A program made the position numbers and the translations under genes. The notes below the pieces were generated by a model. The model had not been told where the DNA came from, ran no database searches, and saw nothing but the letters and a program-made list of their open reading frames with translations. From Linanthus parryae (taxonomy: Eukaryota > Streptophyta > Magnoliopsida > Ericales > Polemoniaceae): 64,000 nt of DNA. The stretch lies in the NCBI GenBank assembly GCA_023055425.1, contig JALGPY010000002.1:152282845-152346844 (forward strand), written 5' to 3'. Positions 25,543-38,557 of this stretch are shown here, in pieces. Every line of letters starts with the position of its first letter. Position 1 is the stretch's first letter.

Positions 25543-26787
25543 ATCTACCCACCTTAAAATAATCTTCGTCCCCGAAGATCTCATACTATACATACCCTCA
25601 TAAATAAAATGCAGCACAGTGACTCAGTCTATTTGACATAGCCAGACAAGTACCTAAATAGCTCTCGTCGATTGTTCTGCTCCCAAAATATGGCTTCCTT
25701 AGTTGGTCAGTTAGCATACCTTAACGGGAAGAAATTCCCCATTCTTACTCTCCGCATGACGGGGTCTATTATGAGTCTATGTTACTATCCAGCCTAGACT
25801 CGCATCACAATAGGGTTTCGTATAAAATTAGCTCAAGTAAAAGTTCGCACTGAATTTTGAAATGTTAGACCAAAATGCAACTTATCACTTTTACAAAGCA
25901 ATTCGAAAATTTTCTAGCATTTAACAAGTCTCGAAACATTTAGAGAAATACTTTGATCGAAACTAACATGTCATTTTGCTTTACTTATCCGCAATAAATA
26001 AATTGTTTTTTTTTTACCTGTATCGAATTAGCTAAATCAATCACCTCAAGTGTTCCACGCATACGAGGAGGAAAAGAACACTATGTGTCGTCACACAAGG
26101 TGTCTCTCCATCACAACTCGCATATGTTTCAAATGTTTCAACTTAGTCTACACAGTGGGTACAACTCATAGTACCGTCGTACTAAGAGTCACGCCAGCGG
26201 ACTGCTAAACAAAGTGGTCCATATCACTTGGCAATTGGTAGCTTGAAACGTCAATAATTTTCAGAAACGATTTTTTTCTTGAATACTTTATTGTCAAAAC
26301 TTTCTAATTTTGTAAAGAACCATGTCAAATTAAGTCGAAATAAAATAAAACAAAGTATTGTCTTAGACGTCGTTGCTCGTAGGTACGAAAATAATAGTCT
26401 CAGGGTCTTCTAAGTCAGAAACGTCATTATTCTCTCGTCGACAAAGTAACATAGAAGCATAAAGAGTCTTAAATACGCATCACGCAACTATAGTTAACAT
26501 ATTGACATACATAAGCTTGTCACATATGTACTGGGCATGTAAATAGGCAAGTCAATTGCATGAATCACATCAAGTAGTCATTAACAGTTAATCAACAAGT
26601 ACAGTACAAAACGAGTTAAAAAAAAAACGTAAGTACCCAAATTCCCCGACGGCTTGTTTACTTTCTTCTTGCCAAATTGGGTTATCCTAACCCATTTTAA
26701 ATTTCGAAAACATTTTATCTTTCTTATTCTCTACTAATGGTAATCGAAAAGTCACTTTAACCGGAGAACCGAAGCTCTGATACCAGC
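25543..26787 (-). other. Internal region of the LARD-like element, non-coding
   Basis: Between polypurine tract (25543-25555) and primer-binding site. No open frame of 60 codons or more on either strand and no recognisable gag, protease, RT or integrase text, so mobilisation would need proteins from elsewhere. Confidence 0.75.
26774..26785 (-). other. Primer-binding site of the LARD-like element
   Basis: Reads TGGTATCAGAGC on the minus strand, two bases inside the 5' LTR end; complementary to initiator tRNA-Met. Confidence 0.9.
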
Positions 26788-29700
26788 TGAAACAACCCGG
26801 GATCTCGGTTCAGGGTTAAAGAGACAATCGACAACCAAAACTAGAAATATACTATTAAGATTACATTTCGCTTAATGTACATAACAAAATTTCGATAATA
26901 AGTACAATTTAAAACATAACATTTTTGATCTACTAAGTGATCTAAGTTAAGCTATACTTCTTCGTCTCGTTCCAGCGTTCCCATCCCCCACTCTGATTGA
27001 CGACCTGCGGTTTTAAAATGGCAAAAGCCGACGCAGTTTTGAAGAAATTGATCAGTAAAAACTGAATAAGTACACACTACGACATGTAAAACAACGAGTG
27101 GCACGGAAGCATGAGTTGAAACAAATCAAAAGATTTAAACAGTAAAACTATCATATTGGAGAATTTGGATCAACTTGAAGTAACCGAGTAACAAAAACCT
27201 CTCAATTTAATAACATTGAGAAACCACGAGTAGTTGGTAAAATATCAAGAGTAAACAAGTTCATTTGAACTGATAACGATAGTAGTTCATGAGTAGCCAA
27301 GATTTACAGTTCATTTCAAACGATTAGGGCATATCAAGAGCCACAAACAACATTGATAAGTAGTCAATTTCTAATTTCGACTTCAATCAACAGTTTAATT
27401 TAGCTGAGGCGTGTCAGGAGCCACCAGCAGGATCGATGTAAACAGAGGGATCACGAAATAATCACTAAGGGTTCCTTCTAGGGTCTATCAAACCCTATTT
27501 CACCCGAGCGTTAAGGGAGCCCATTCGTCAACCCCGCTCACAACATTAGCTAAAAGGCCTTAAGTGTCGACACCCCTATACCGTAGTGACCCTTACAAGT
27601 ATAAGTAGCACTCTATAGCTCTATAAACCCCTAGGCCTCAATATCTTGATACATTTTGGCTCATCGGGGGCGGATTTGTGAACATTAACGTTCTATCCAA
27701 TAATAAGAAGCATTGCTTCAATTGTCTTAGCCATAAGAAAATGGAGGATCGCTTGACGCCTCCCATTAATAACAGTACTCTGTACATCGTCCTAAGTATA
27801 TTAGAGGTATTTTATTTCTTTTCTTTCACATAACCAGAATCAGAATATCAAAATTTCACAAGTAATTTCTCAAAGGAGATGAATAAAATAGTTTAACAAC
27901 TTTCGAAAGGAAAAAATGCATTCTCATACTATTTCATATAACAAACATTCATTTGAAACATCAAGCACATACGCAGATTTTGATATGAAAAGGCCGTACA
28001 TATGTACTTACCTCTGAGCCATGAAAGGCGCAAAGCAACGCTAGCAGTCCTACGACGCTCGTCTCGGAGTCTCACATTAAATAAATCAACACGAAAACGT
28101 ACGTCTACTTCGAACGATCCTTAATAACGGCTGGATATACACAAGTAAAGTATACAACCTATTAGCATATAACCTCTATATGAGGTTGTATGCAAGAATG
28201 CAATGGAAAGCGGGTCATGCAAGCTAACTTGACCAAAACGCCCCTGATACTCCAAAATCGTCCAGTACCGACTATGATTGTGCATGGACCCCAAACTATA
28301 CTCATACTGGCCCAAAAACATGTAATAATGACTCTAAACTCTCCCATATGAACTTAGCACCGAAATTTAAAACTTTCAGTAAATTGCACTTAGGCCCCCA
28401 AAAGTTTGCTAAAATTGCAAAAGGACCCCAACTATTGATTTGGTCACTCCCAAGTCAAATACTTCCTTCTTACGGCTCCAAATATCCTTCTAAGTCAGGT
28501 TGTCGGTCTCAAAATATTAACCTAGTCTCAAGTAGTTCAAGTGTGAAGTTTTAATTAAATGCACATAGGCCCCCGAAGTTTAGTAAAACTACAAAAAGAC
28601 CCCCAACATTTGACTTGGTGAACATTAGCCGAGAATTACATACGAGTACTCCAAATACACATACAATACATGCTTACAACCTCCAAGTTACTTAACTAAT
28701 CTTAATTCAAAGTTTAAATGAAATTACTATTATGCCCCTCCTATACAGTTCAGTCAAACTAGGGTTTAAAGAAAGTCAAACTTGTTTAGGGTTGATATTT
28801 AGGGTCAGAATAACATTACGAACAACTTCCGTGAAGGATGCTAAGGTTGAAGATGTCGTTTACGACATCGAATTTGAAAGTAAAGATTGAGAGAAATCGA
28901 CTCAACTAGTCAACTTTGTGGCCAATTTATGATCATTTGAGAATGAGATTTGGAAATCCAAAAGCAGGTACTTGAAGATGGTAATTCAAGGATTCCAGAA
29001 CATATTTGAACTCCCAAAAATTCCAAATACACAAGAAGCTATGCTTGTTCAATGTTGGGTCAAATAATGATTCAACACTTAGAAAAACTTTTAAGTGTTT
29101 CTTACAGGTCCAAAGTAGCAAGTTTAGGCTCGATTTGTGAGCAATCCGTTATAAATTTGAAGATGACCTAGAGACGAGAAAATGAAGTATTATACACCAG
29201 CTTTACAGTGGAGAAAAAAGAACAATATTTCATTAACATTTGAGAAAGTTATAGATGTCATAAAATGGGTACTTCAACATAGTTCTACACTTAGAAAATT
29301 TTCAGCTCTTGATGGTTCAAGAACACCGCAAACCAGCCAACTTCAAGTCCAAAATCAGAGGGTTTAGAGACCTAATTGGACCAAGAAATCAACATGAAAG
29401 TTGTAGACAATTCACCAAGGATTCCAGAAAGCTAAAGTTCATTCAAAACGGACTAAAAAAGAGGGAGATACAGAGATCCAAAGTTGGGTCAAAAATGCTG
29501 GTGGGAAAAACTCAGCATGAACAAGCACGAACACAACAACTTCAATTCGATTTTTGTCTGGGTTAGAGACCGAATTTTTAAAAATTTAAAACATGAAAGT
29601 TGTAGACAATTGTCTGAGGATTCCAGAAAGTCCAGGATCACTCAAATCGGATAAAAAACAAGGGAGATACAAGCATTTTAACAGGGGCACTTTGCATGTC

Positions 29701-30594
29701 GGAAACACTAACAAAGTGAGTGAAACATGAAACAAAACTCGAACCTAACCAGAATCTGGGCAGGTTTCGATGCTTCTAATGCATTTTTAAGGTCATGGGG
29801 ATCACATTGATGTAATGAACATCGAATTTGGTGGAGAAATGAAGGAGTTACCATTTTTGGTCGGCCATGGAGGTTTGGCGGCGGCGGCACGGTGGCTGGA
29901 GCAAAATCCTGCGATTTGCAGGGCATACTTGTGCTTCCCAGGTTCGCCTCGACACAAGGAACAAGAATATGTGTGTTAATTGTGATGGGTCGCAACGAGG
30001 AGGGAGAAATCGACGAAAAACCGAACTAGGGTTCTTACCTTCAAACCCGAATTTCTCACTCGATTCTTGATGAAATCCCAAACTGTTTGGGGGCGTTTTG
30101 ATCCTTGTGGTGAGGGCTACTCCAGGTGGTAGAAGGTCGGGATTTGTTGGTTGTTTGGTGGTAGTTCCTTGGTGGAGGTGGTGGTGTTCTTGGTGGTTGC
30201 ATGGTGAAGAGAGAGGAAGAAGAAGAGGATGGATGAGAGAGAGAGAGAGAGAGTTTTTTTTCCAGATTGGGCTGGTGAAGAGGGAGGTTGGAGATGTTAC
30301 CACCTAAGGAGGAGGTGTCAAAATGGCTTGAACAAGTGGCAAGCATGCATGGGAGGGTGAAAGTGTAGTTTTCTAAAGTGTGGGGGTACTAACTAGAATT
30401 GAAAAACTACTAATTTTCTGAGAATTGCACAATCACTCCGAATATTTCTAGTGCTTCAAAGTCATTCTAACAACGTCCAAATACTGTAAAAACTCCAAAA
30501 TGCCCACTTTAAAGCCGTGAAAAACTATTTACAAATTTGACCCCAAAGTCTTGATATTGCACTAAGAACTCTCTCGAGAATTAGGGGTGTTACA
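26788..30594 (-). repeat. 5' LTR of the LARD-like element (3807 bp)
   Basis: Nearly identical to 21729-25542. Its minus-strand 3' end reads GTTGTTTCA, next to the primer site. Confidence 0.88.
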
Positions 30595-31549
30595 CTGCCC
30601 GTACCCGAGGGCATTACCATAAACAAAAAAAACCAATAATATTTTACCAAATATAAAACACATCAAAAGAAAAATGACGACTTCATTAATGAAAAACTGC
30701 ACAAGAAGAAGACAACATAAATTTGTATACTAAATAATTTGAATTGAGAAGTCCGACATTGAACATTTTGCGTAATCTAACAACCCACATGTTCACGGGT
30801 ATCTACATATATATTTACACACAATTTACCTTATGTATATTTTCAGTGTAAATCATATCCCTACATGCTACATAAGATGCAAAACCGACGATAGAATCTA
30901 AGAAACACCAAGTAAATATAGGGCATCAATTTCTAAGGAATTTAAGACATGACGATTGATGGAGTCCTGACATGTATTGCCTGCTCGCTTCTAATATGAC
31001 TCAATCCATGCTTCTTCTTAATGTCTTCATTCAAATGCATATGCTTGCAGCTTACAGTCAGTCCCACCCGTGTTTTGTTGTTGCCTTTCTATCGATTTCA
31101 TTCTAAGAATCCTGAAATTCGGGATGATTAACCAACCTAATTAAACAGATCTCATCCTGCAACATGAAAGGAGCAAAGGTTGTGTAGCACTCACGTGTAC
31201 ATTCAAGTTGCAACATGAAGAAAAGGAATTGTATAAGTGAACTTAAATAGCTCTACACTTAATAAATTAATACTCTGATCAAGTGAATGCAATTAAATAC
31301 TATACATGAATCATGAATCTTGATTGAGTATATGTCAGCTTGAAGAATGAATGATTTATTCAAAGAAGAGAAACGAAGAGAAAATATAGTCAGGTCAGGA
31401 ATTATTTAAGAGGGTGCTAAAAAATCGGAGATAACAAATGAGAGAAAAGTAAATAAAGATACCACGAGAAAAGGGAAAGTCACCGGCATGTAGAGTGAAT
31501 ATAAAACTTGTCATGTGTTCTGTTCTCCATAAGTAGAAGACACGTGTTT
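30595..31549. other. Intergenic DNA, nothing recognised
   Basis: AT-rich, no open frame of note and no repeat that I can match. It separates the LARD-like insertion from the tandem duplication. Confidence 0.5.
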
Positions 31550-32030
31550 GACAATGGATGGTCAATTATTAACAGTACCACCACTGGACCAATAGGAACA
31601 GTACATTTTTTAGAAATGTAAATGTTTTAAAAATACTATCGGCCCAAAGAATTGTTAGAAATGGTAACTTACTTGTTTTGTTTCCCCCTAATTTTTTTAA
31701 AATCCATTCCTATACGCGGGTGAGATCTAAGAGCTGTGATTGATTTAATCTAAAGGCTGAAAATTTATTTTAAAGTCAACTATGCTGTTTTATAATATAG
31801 ATGAACGACATAGATTACAAGTTCAGAATATGTTGAGCAAAAGACATAAGGAGACCGATTCCCAAAAGCACCAATCTAAAAAACACAACCATTAACCTAA
31901 ACACCCAGTCCTCCTAAGGGTCTTGTTTCATTATTGTTACCACCACCCACAACATATATATTCTATAGAAGTTTACAAGATTCCACCTCAAACTAATTGG
32001 TAATGAGGGGAGTAGCACATGGCATCAACT

Positions 32031-32110
32031 TTTCACGTGTCCAATTCAGGGACTTCTCAACATGTCCCCTCACGTGTGGAATTCTTTGATCTACACGTGG
32101 ATATTTTTAT
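32031..32110. promoter_or_regulatory. Cluster of CACGTG (G-box/ABRE core) motifs
   Basis: CACGTG occurs within ttcacgtgtcc, ctcacgtgtgg and tacacgtggat inside about 70 bases. Such cores bind bZIP or bHLH factors in plants. The cluster lies about 470 bases upstream of the small ORF at 32575. The copy at 36158-36225 keeps only the first core. A regulatory role is inference. Confidence 0.35.
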
Positions 32111-32164
32111 TTGCGGGTGAAGATGAGCATGTGGGCTGTTAGATTATTCGCGTGAGTGAACATG

Positions 32165-32178
32165 TCTCTGATACCATG
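32165..32178 (-). other. Primer-binding-site-like motif (LTR element relic)
   Basis: tctctgataccatg on + strand, i.e. TGGTATCAGAGA on minus. The same motif recurs at about 34831, 36296 and 38878. It suggests old minus-strand LTR element relics within the duplicated units, although no pol text remains. Confidence 0.35.
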
Positions 32179-32574
32179 TAAAAATCAATAGGATTTTTTC
32201 TAAATACCAATTGGCAATGAGGAAAGTAGCTTACGACACTTATTAATTCTTTTTACGTGTAGTATTTACCGGACATATCAACATATTCAACATCGATGTA
32301 ATGGACCATATATCGAATGGAAATATCAAATGTGAAATAATAGAAAAATAACTGAAATTGAGTACGAGTGAAAAATCTAAATACGCTAGAAACAACAAAC
32401 TGCAGATCAAACCCACAAATTTCAACTTTGCAAATAAATCACCAATTTTAGTATCTGACTAAGAATACTCCCAATTTCAGTTTTCAGCGAGAAATTCTCA
32501 AATGGTTTAATTAGAGAATCTTGGTGGAGATTGGGAGCCCTAATTCAATACACACATGATGAACAGGGGGAGCC

Positions 32575-32790
32575 ATGCTGAAGGAGGAGCAAAAACCTCC
32601 ATGGCGTTTCATACACTACTTCTACCACCGTTGTCCGTCGATGTTGCTCTATGCCCTGCTGGTGGTAATCCTCTCTCACTTGGTATGGACATGTTGTGAG
32701 ACTTTTATCCTGCAAGAGGTGAAGAGAGACAATTTCTTCACGGAGTTACCACCTTCATCTTCTTCATTCGACCATGACTACAACCTCTAA
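32575..32790 (+). CDS. Hypothetical small protein, 71 residues, one membrane segment
   Basis: I do not recognise this protein. ATG 32575 opens 71 codons: a basic start (MLKEEQKPPWRFIH), then a hydrophobic stretch at about residues 23-40 (SMLLYALLVVILSHLV) followed by two Cys and an acidic, Ser-rich tail (LPPSSSSFDHDYN). It could be a small membrane or secreted-type protein or the first exon of something longer. The paralogous place in unit 2 (ATG 36673) has a one-base insertion that shifts the frame and a TGA in place of a Trp codon, so the frame is not conserved. That weakens the case for a gene. Confidence 0.25.
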   Translation: MLKEEQKPPWRFIHYFYHRCPSMLLYALLVVILSHLVWTCCETFILQEVKRDNFFTELPPSSSSFDHDYNL

Positions 32791-33302
32791 TTTTATCTGT
32801 ATTTAGATATGGCTTGTGACCTAAAGGACAGAAAGATACGCCCGAGAGATACAGTGAGATGTGAGAGATGAGTTTGATACGTCTTCATAGAATGTAGTGT
32901 TTCATCTCCTGTCTGTATGAATGCTCCAAAGGCTTACCAATCTTATATCCGATGAACCAAGAGACATTACAAGGCCAAGAAATGTCCTCTTGTAATATAG
33001 ATAGAATTTTGGAACGATATCTTTTATATATTAAAATTGACACGACATTGATGGTAAGATTATATTTTCACACAGCATGGATTGTATAAGGTAGTTCATA
33101 TGAAACACGAAATTAAAAACATATAAATATGAATGACAAGAAGGTACGCACGATAATAAGATCTGATAGTTTTACCAGAACATAACAATGTTATGCATTA
33201 CAGTGATAACTTTATTTTTTAAACAATGTATTTTCCTTCCCTTGTAAGAGGAAGAAGTTAATTAATCCCAAATGTCGTATTAGGCAGAAGATACTATTTT
33301 TA

Positions 33303-34166
33303 TCAATCTCGTCGAGTTTTTCCTTCCGCTGCAACGTAGAGTTTATTATCATTTTGGCATATGCATGTACCATTATCGCACACATATTCTCCAATAGGAC
33401 AATCTATTTTGTCATAGCAGTCTGAAGGAAGAATGCATGATGGTGGGTCTTCCTGTCCAGCTACCTTCAAAATGATTGACCCTGCAAAATAATAATTTTC
33501 CTTATAAAAATTTATCAAGTGATCCACCAGTAAAATGTTTCCTTGTGCAATGTAATGAGGGAAAAAAGATATTGTTTAGACAATCGAAAAATAAAGATGG
33601 AACATGCGTTGTCATTAAAAAAACTACTTCATTGTATTTTGATTTATAAATTAAGCTGATGATGTACAAATTTCTTAAATAATTGTAAGGTGACGAGTGT
33701 ATCTTATACCCTCGAATCGTTTATTATATTTAATCCGTGCACTAATAAGGTAAAGGAAACCCATAAATTATCATATAATTTTGAGATATTTTAAAGAAAA
33801 TTATTCAGAGTTGTCATGCTTACGGGACTAAGGTACTTTAGTAAGTCGAAAGAAATATTTATTTGAAAAAAAATGGATCTCCAAAAGGTGTCAATAATAA
33901 ACTACAACGATATAAAGAAAATTGATAATGAATATTAAAACTCAATAATACTGGTTCAAATTTTTTACTTAAATTTTTTTGTTTTACACATTATATTATA
34001 TATATTTGAAAGTTCGTTATTCGAAAAAACTTGTGAATAGAAAAAGTTGTACGTATTTTAAATCATAAACCATACGTTTCATAATTATGAAAGATATTAC
34101 ACACTTACCAGACACATGAAGGAGGAGGACTCCAACAAGAACAATCATCAAATGTGACTTCTCCAT
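33303..34166 (-). CDS. Secreted six-cysteine peptide gene, two exons (CRP-1)
   Basis: Exon 1 is 34109-34166 (58 nt) and exon 2 is 33303-33481 (179 nt), with an intron of about 627 bases between donor GTAAGT (34103-34108) and acceptor TTTGCAG. The split Gly codon keeps phase, giving 78 residues. Exon 1 encodes a classic signal peptide (MEKSHLMIVLVGVLLLHVS). Exon 2 encodes the mature part with cysteines spaced C-x5-C-x5-C-x6-C-x4-C-x-C (core text PSDCYDKIDCPIGEYVC, then DNGTCIC) and a basic tail (GKTRRD). A signal peptide exon plus a one-exon cysteine-rich domain, with conserved 'DC' and CxC ending, is the arrangement of plant defensin-like and nodule-specific cysteine-rich (NCR-type) peptides. 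I cannot assign a function. A TATA-like box lies upstream. All splice signals and cysteines are present, so it is the best candidate for an expressed host gene in the window. Confidence 0.72.
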
Positions 34167-34247
34167 GGAAATTTGATAACGTTTAAACCTGCAAACCAAA
34201 GCTCTAGATGCAAGTGTTTTATGTGTTGTTGAGATTTAACTTAGGCA

Positions 34248-34257
34248 CAATTTATAG
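34248..34257 (-). promoter_or_regulatory. TATA-like box of CRP-1
   Basis: CTATAAATTG on the minus strand, about 82 bases upstream of the CRP-1 start codon, a suitable distance for a plant promoter with a short leader. Confidence 0.5.
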
Positions 34258-34458
34258 TTCACATAGTTAACGCATATAGCGTGATAGACATGAACCATAT
34301 GGGTATTATATGGGAACAAATTAATAAAATGTATGGGAAGTGTAAAATACATGCCAGCATGTGATATATTTATTATTTAGTAGTGAACTTCCTTTTCTGC
34401 AAGTGACAGATGTAATGTATTTTGAATTTAGACACATTACAACGAATGCATTGATATG

Positions 34459-34562
<104 letters not shown>

Positions 34563-35350
34563 CATTTTGAATTGTGTCTATCTTTAACCACTACATATGT
34601 GGTTATGGACAAAAATGATATACCATCATGTCTTTATACTTTCAAAAGAATGAAAAAAATATTTAATTTTTTTTTAATATTTCCATTCAGATCCTCCATC
34701 CTGATTAATTAACTTCATCGAACATGGGAGCGCAACCATCAGTACCAGAGACCTCTTTCCTGGAATGTTTGATGTTATCCTGCATCTTGGATCTTAATTT
34801 TAAAAATAATAAAACTAAGATAATTTGGCTCTGATACCAATTTAAAATGGGTGGGATAGCACAAGCGCAGACAATATTTAACACGAGAACGAGTGTGTCT
34901 ACTCCTATACACCCTCATTTCGCGATACTACACGACACAACAAAATACCAATTTTAGGGCCCCAAAGGAACGGCTCTTGTAAACAAATCATATATCGAGT
35001 AAGATGGCACTATCAGACAAGATCTATACTAAGACAAGACCTGCCGGTTATTGAGTGTATTAAATTTAATTACGCTAATTTTTTCGTAGGCGACATGGTC
35101 TAAATTCTAAAATGTGGGGCTTAATTCACTCTGACTGTTTTTTTATCCCTAATAGTGCAGATGGCATGAATTGTTTCAATACTACAGTTGTCTTATTTAC
35201 AGTTTCACCGTGCATCGCACGGGTTATATGTTTGTCGTACTTTACTTTTAAAGAAAGGAAACATCATTATTCTACCAGGTCTTGCATGTAAATGAGCTAA
35301 AACGGAAGTTAGTAATGTTATTTCAACCATTTTATCACACATGTCAATTA

Positions 35351-35664
35351 ATACCAATTGACAATGAGGGGAGTAGCTATGAAACTTATTAATTTTTTTA
35401 CGTGTGGCATTTATGGGAAATCTCAACATATTCAATCTCGACGTAATGACCTTATAACGAATGGAAATATAAAATGTGAACTAATAGAACAAATAACCGA
35501 AATTGAGTATGAGTGAAAAATCTAAATACGCCAGAAACAACAAATTACAGATCAAACACACGAATTTCAACTCTGTTTATAAATAACCAATTTTAGTATA
35601 TGACTAAGAAAACTCCCAGTTTCAGTTTTCCAGCAAGAAATTCTCAAATAGTTTAAATTGTATT
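35351..35664. repeat. Partial third copy of duplicated sequence
   Basis: Sits between units 1 and 2 and matches 32210-32520 (shared: 'accaattg.caatgagg', 'catattcaa.ctcgacgtaatg', 'gaaattgagtatgagtgaaaa'). A third, incomplete copy at the junction suggests unequal exchange. Confidence 0.65.
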
Positions 35665-36672
35665 TTAAAATGGTTGGTCAATTATTAACAGTGCCACTAC
35701 TGGACCAAAAGGAACGATAGACATTTTGAAACTGTAAATGTTTTAAAAAAAAATCGGCACCCAAGGATTGTTGCAAATGGTAACTTGTTTTTTTTCCTCC
35801 TATTTTTTTTTTTTTAAAAAACAAATCATTTCTATAAGTGGTGAGATATAAGGGCTGTGATTGATTTAATCTAGAGGCTGAAAAGTCATTTTAAAGTCAA
35901 CTACGATGTATTATAATATAGATGGAACGACATAGATTACACAATCAGAATATGTTGAGCAAAAGACTCTCAGGAGACCGATGCCAAAAAGCACCAATAT
36001 AAATCGCACAACCATTAACCTAAAAACCGAGTCCTCCCTAAGGATCTTGTCTCATTGTTGTTACCACCACCCACAACATAAATATTCTATACCAATTTAT
36101 TGGAATCCACCTCAAAACCAATTATCAATGAGGGGAGTTGCACAGGACACCAACTTTTCACGTGTCCAATTTAGGGACTTCTCAACACATCCCCTAACGT
36201 GTGGAATTCTTTGATCTACATGTGGATATTTTTTGTTTGTGGGTGACAATGAGTAGGTGGGTTGTTAGACTATTCACGTGAGTGAACCTGTCTCTGATAC
36301 CATGTAAAAATTAATGGAGATTACCTAAATACCAACTGGCAATGAGCGAAGTAGCCTACGACACTTATTAATTCTTTTTTACGTGTGGCATTTATGGGAC
36401 ATCTCAACATATTCAACCTCGATGTAATTGACCATATATCGAATGAAATATCAAATGTGAACTAATAGAAAAAATAACTTAAATTGAGTATGAGTGAAAA
36501 ATTTAATAAGCTAGAAACAACAAACTGCAAATCAAACCCACGAATTTCAACTATGCACACCTATTTTAGTATCCGACTAAGAAGCAAGAAATTCTCAAAT
36601 TGTTTAATTAGAGAAAGTTTGGTGGAGATTGAGAGCCCTAATACAATACACACATGATGAACAAAGGGATCC

Positions 36673-36890
36673 ATGCCGAAGGAGGTGCGAAAACCTCAAT
36701 GGTCGTTTCATACACTACTTCTACCACCGTCGCCCGTCGATGTTGCTCTATGTCCTGCTGTTGGTAATCCTCTCTCACTTGGTATGAACATGTTGTGAGA
36801 CTATTACCCAGTCAGAGGTGAAGAGAGACAATTCAGTCAAGGAGTCACCATCTTCATCTTCTTCATTCAACCGTGACTACACCCTCTTTT
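36673..36890 (+). pseudogene. Broken copy of the small membrane ORF
   Basis: Equivalent of 32575-32790. A one-base insertion at about 36702 shifts the frame, and a later Trp codon is TGA (about 36785). Similarity continues through the Ser-rich tail. Confidence 0.5.
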
Positions 36891-37399
36891 TTATCTGTAT
36901 TTAGATATGGCTTGTGACCGAAAAGGTAGAGAGACACACCCGAGAGATACATCGATAACTGAGAGATGAGTGTGAGAGGACCTCATAGAATGTAGTGTTT
37001 TATCTCCCATCTGTATGAATGCTTTAAAGGCTTAAGAATCTTATATCCGATGAACCAAGAGACATTATAAGGTCAAGCAATGTCGTTTTGTAATATAGAT
37101 AGTATTCCCGGACGATATATTTTCTTCAAAAAAATCGACACAACTTTGATGGTTAGATTATATTTTCATACAACATGGATTGCATGAGGTAGTTCACGTC
37201 CAACATTAAATTGAAAATTTATAAATACGAATGATAAGAAGGTACACACGATAATAAGATCTTATAGTTTAACTGAACATAACAATGTTATGCAGTACAA
37301 TGATAATTTTATCTTTTAAACAATGTATTTTCATTCCCACGTAACAGGAATAATTTAATTAATCCCAAATGGTGTTTTAGACAGAAGATCGTGTTTTCA

Positions 37400-38264
37400 T
37401 CAATCTCGTCGAGCTTTTCCTTCCGCTGCAACGTAGACTTTATTATCATTTTGGCATGTGAATGTAACATTATCGCACACATATTCTATGATAACACACT
37501 TTATTTTGTCATAGTAGTGTGAAGGAAGAATACATGATGGTGGGTCTTTCTGTCCAGCTACCTTCAAGATGATTGACCCTGAAAAAGAATACTTTTTATT
37601 ATAAAAATTTATCAACTGATCTACCAGTAAAATGTTTCCTTGTGCAATGTAATGAAAGAAATAAGAGAGAGTTTAGACAATCGAAAATAAAGATGGAACA
37701 TGCACTGTCATGGAAAAACTACTGCATTGTATTTTGATTTTATAAACTAAGCTGATGATGTACGACTTTCTTAAATAGTTGTAAGGTGATTGGTGTATCT
37801 TATACAATCAATCGTTTAATATATTCAATTCGTGCAATAATAAGGGTAAATGGAAACCCATAAATTGTCATATATGTTTGAGATATTTGTAAGAAAATTA
37901 TTCAGAATCGTCATGCTTACAGGATTAAGGTACTTTCCTAAGTTGAAAAAAAAATATTTATTTGAAAAAGATGGATCTTCGAAAGGTGTGAAAAATAAAG
38001 TACAACGATGTGAAGAAAAATTGACAATGATGATAGAAACTCCAAAATATATTGGTTCAAAATTTCGCTTTAAATTTTATGCTTTACACATTAGATTATA
38101 TATATTTGAAATTTCCTTATTCGAAGAAACCTGCGAATAGAAAAAGTGTACATATATTAAACATAAATCATATATTTCCTAATTATAAAAGATATTAGAC
38201 ACTGACCAGACACATGAAGGAAGAGGACTCCAACAAGAACAATCATCAAATGTGACTTCTCCAT
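37400..38264 (-). CDS. Diverged six-cysteine peptide paralogue (CRP-2), two cysteines lost
   Basis: Same structure as CRP-1: exon 1 is 38207-38264, exon 2 is 37400-37578 (179 nt, same length), donor GTCAGT, acceptor TTTTCAG, frame fully open for 78 residues. Signal peptide differs by one residue (LFL for LLL). In the mature part the second Cys is Tyr (LPSHYYDK) and the fifth is Phe (NVTFTC), leaving four of six. Cysteines 1, 3, 4 and 6 remain. Open frame with intact splice sites but broken disulfide pattern suggests early decay or a changed fold. It arose by the tandem duplication. Confidence 0.55.
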
Positions 38265-38557
38265 GGAAATTTGATAATGTTGAAACCAGCAAACAAAAGT
38301 TCTAGATGAAAGGGTTTTATGTGTTGTTGAGATTTAACTTAGGCACAATATATATTTCACACAGCTGACGCATATAGCGCGATAGACATGAACCGTATGA
38401 GTATTATATAAGAAAAAATTAATAAAATGTATGAGAAGTGTAAAATACATGCCACCATATGATATCTTTATTATTTAGCAGTGAAATTCATTTTCTGCAT
38501 CTTACATATGTAATGTATTCTGAATTTAGACACATTATAACGAATGCATTGATAAGT

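Larger units (their letters stand above)
21729..30594 (-). mobile_element. LARD-like non-autonomous LTR retrotransposon, 8.87 kb
   Basis: Two near-identical direct repeats of about 3.8 kb (21729-25542 and 26788-30594), each running from TG..AACAACCCGGGATC to TTAGGGGTGTTACA, surround only about 1.2 kb of internal DNA. On the minus strand the right repeat is followed by TGGTATCAGAGC (primer site, 26774-26785) and the left one is preceded by AAGGTGGGTAGAT (polypurine tract), which fixes the orientation. Flanks cttcc (21724-21728) and ctgcc (30595-30599) look like a 5-bp duplication with one change. No gag or pol is present. By eye the repeats differ by about 2 percent, so the insertion is young compared with its neighbours. 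Confidence 0.88.

Noticed and set aside
30930..31180. Possible terminal exon on the minus strand (acceptor-like ttgcag followed by DEICLIRLVNHPEFQDS)
   Set aside because: Only 17 codons, no partner exon or homologue that I can name; acceptor-like sites are common in AT-rich DNA.
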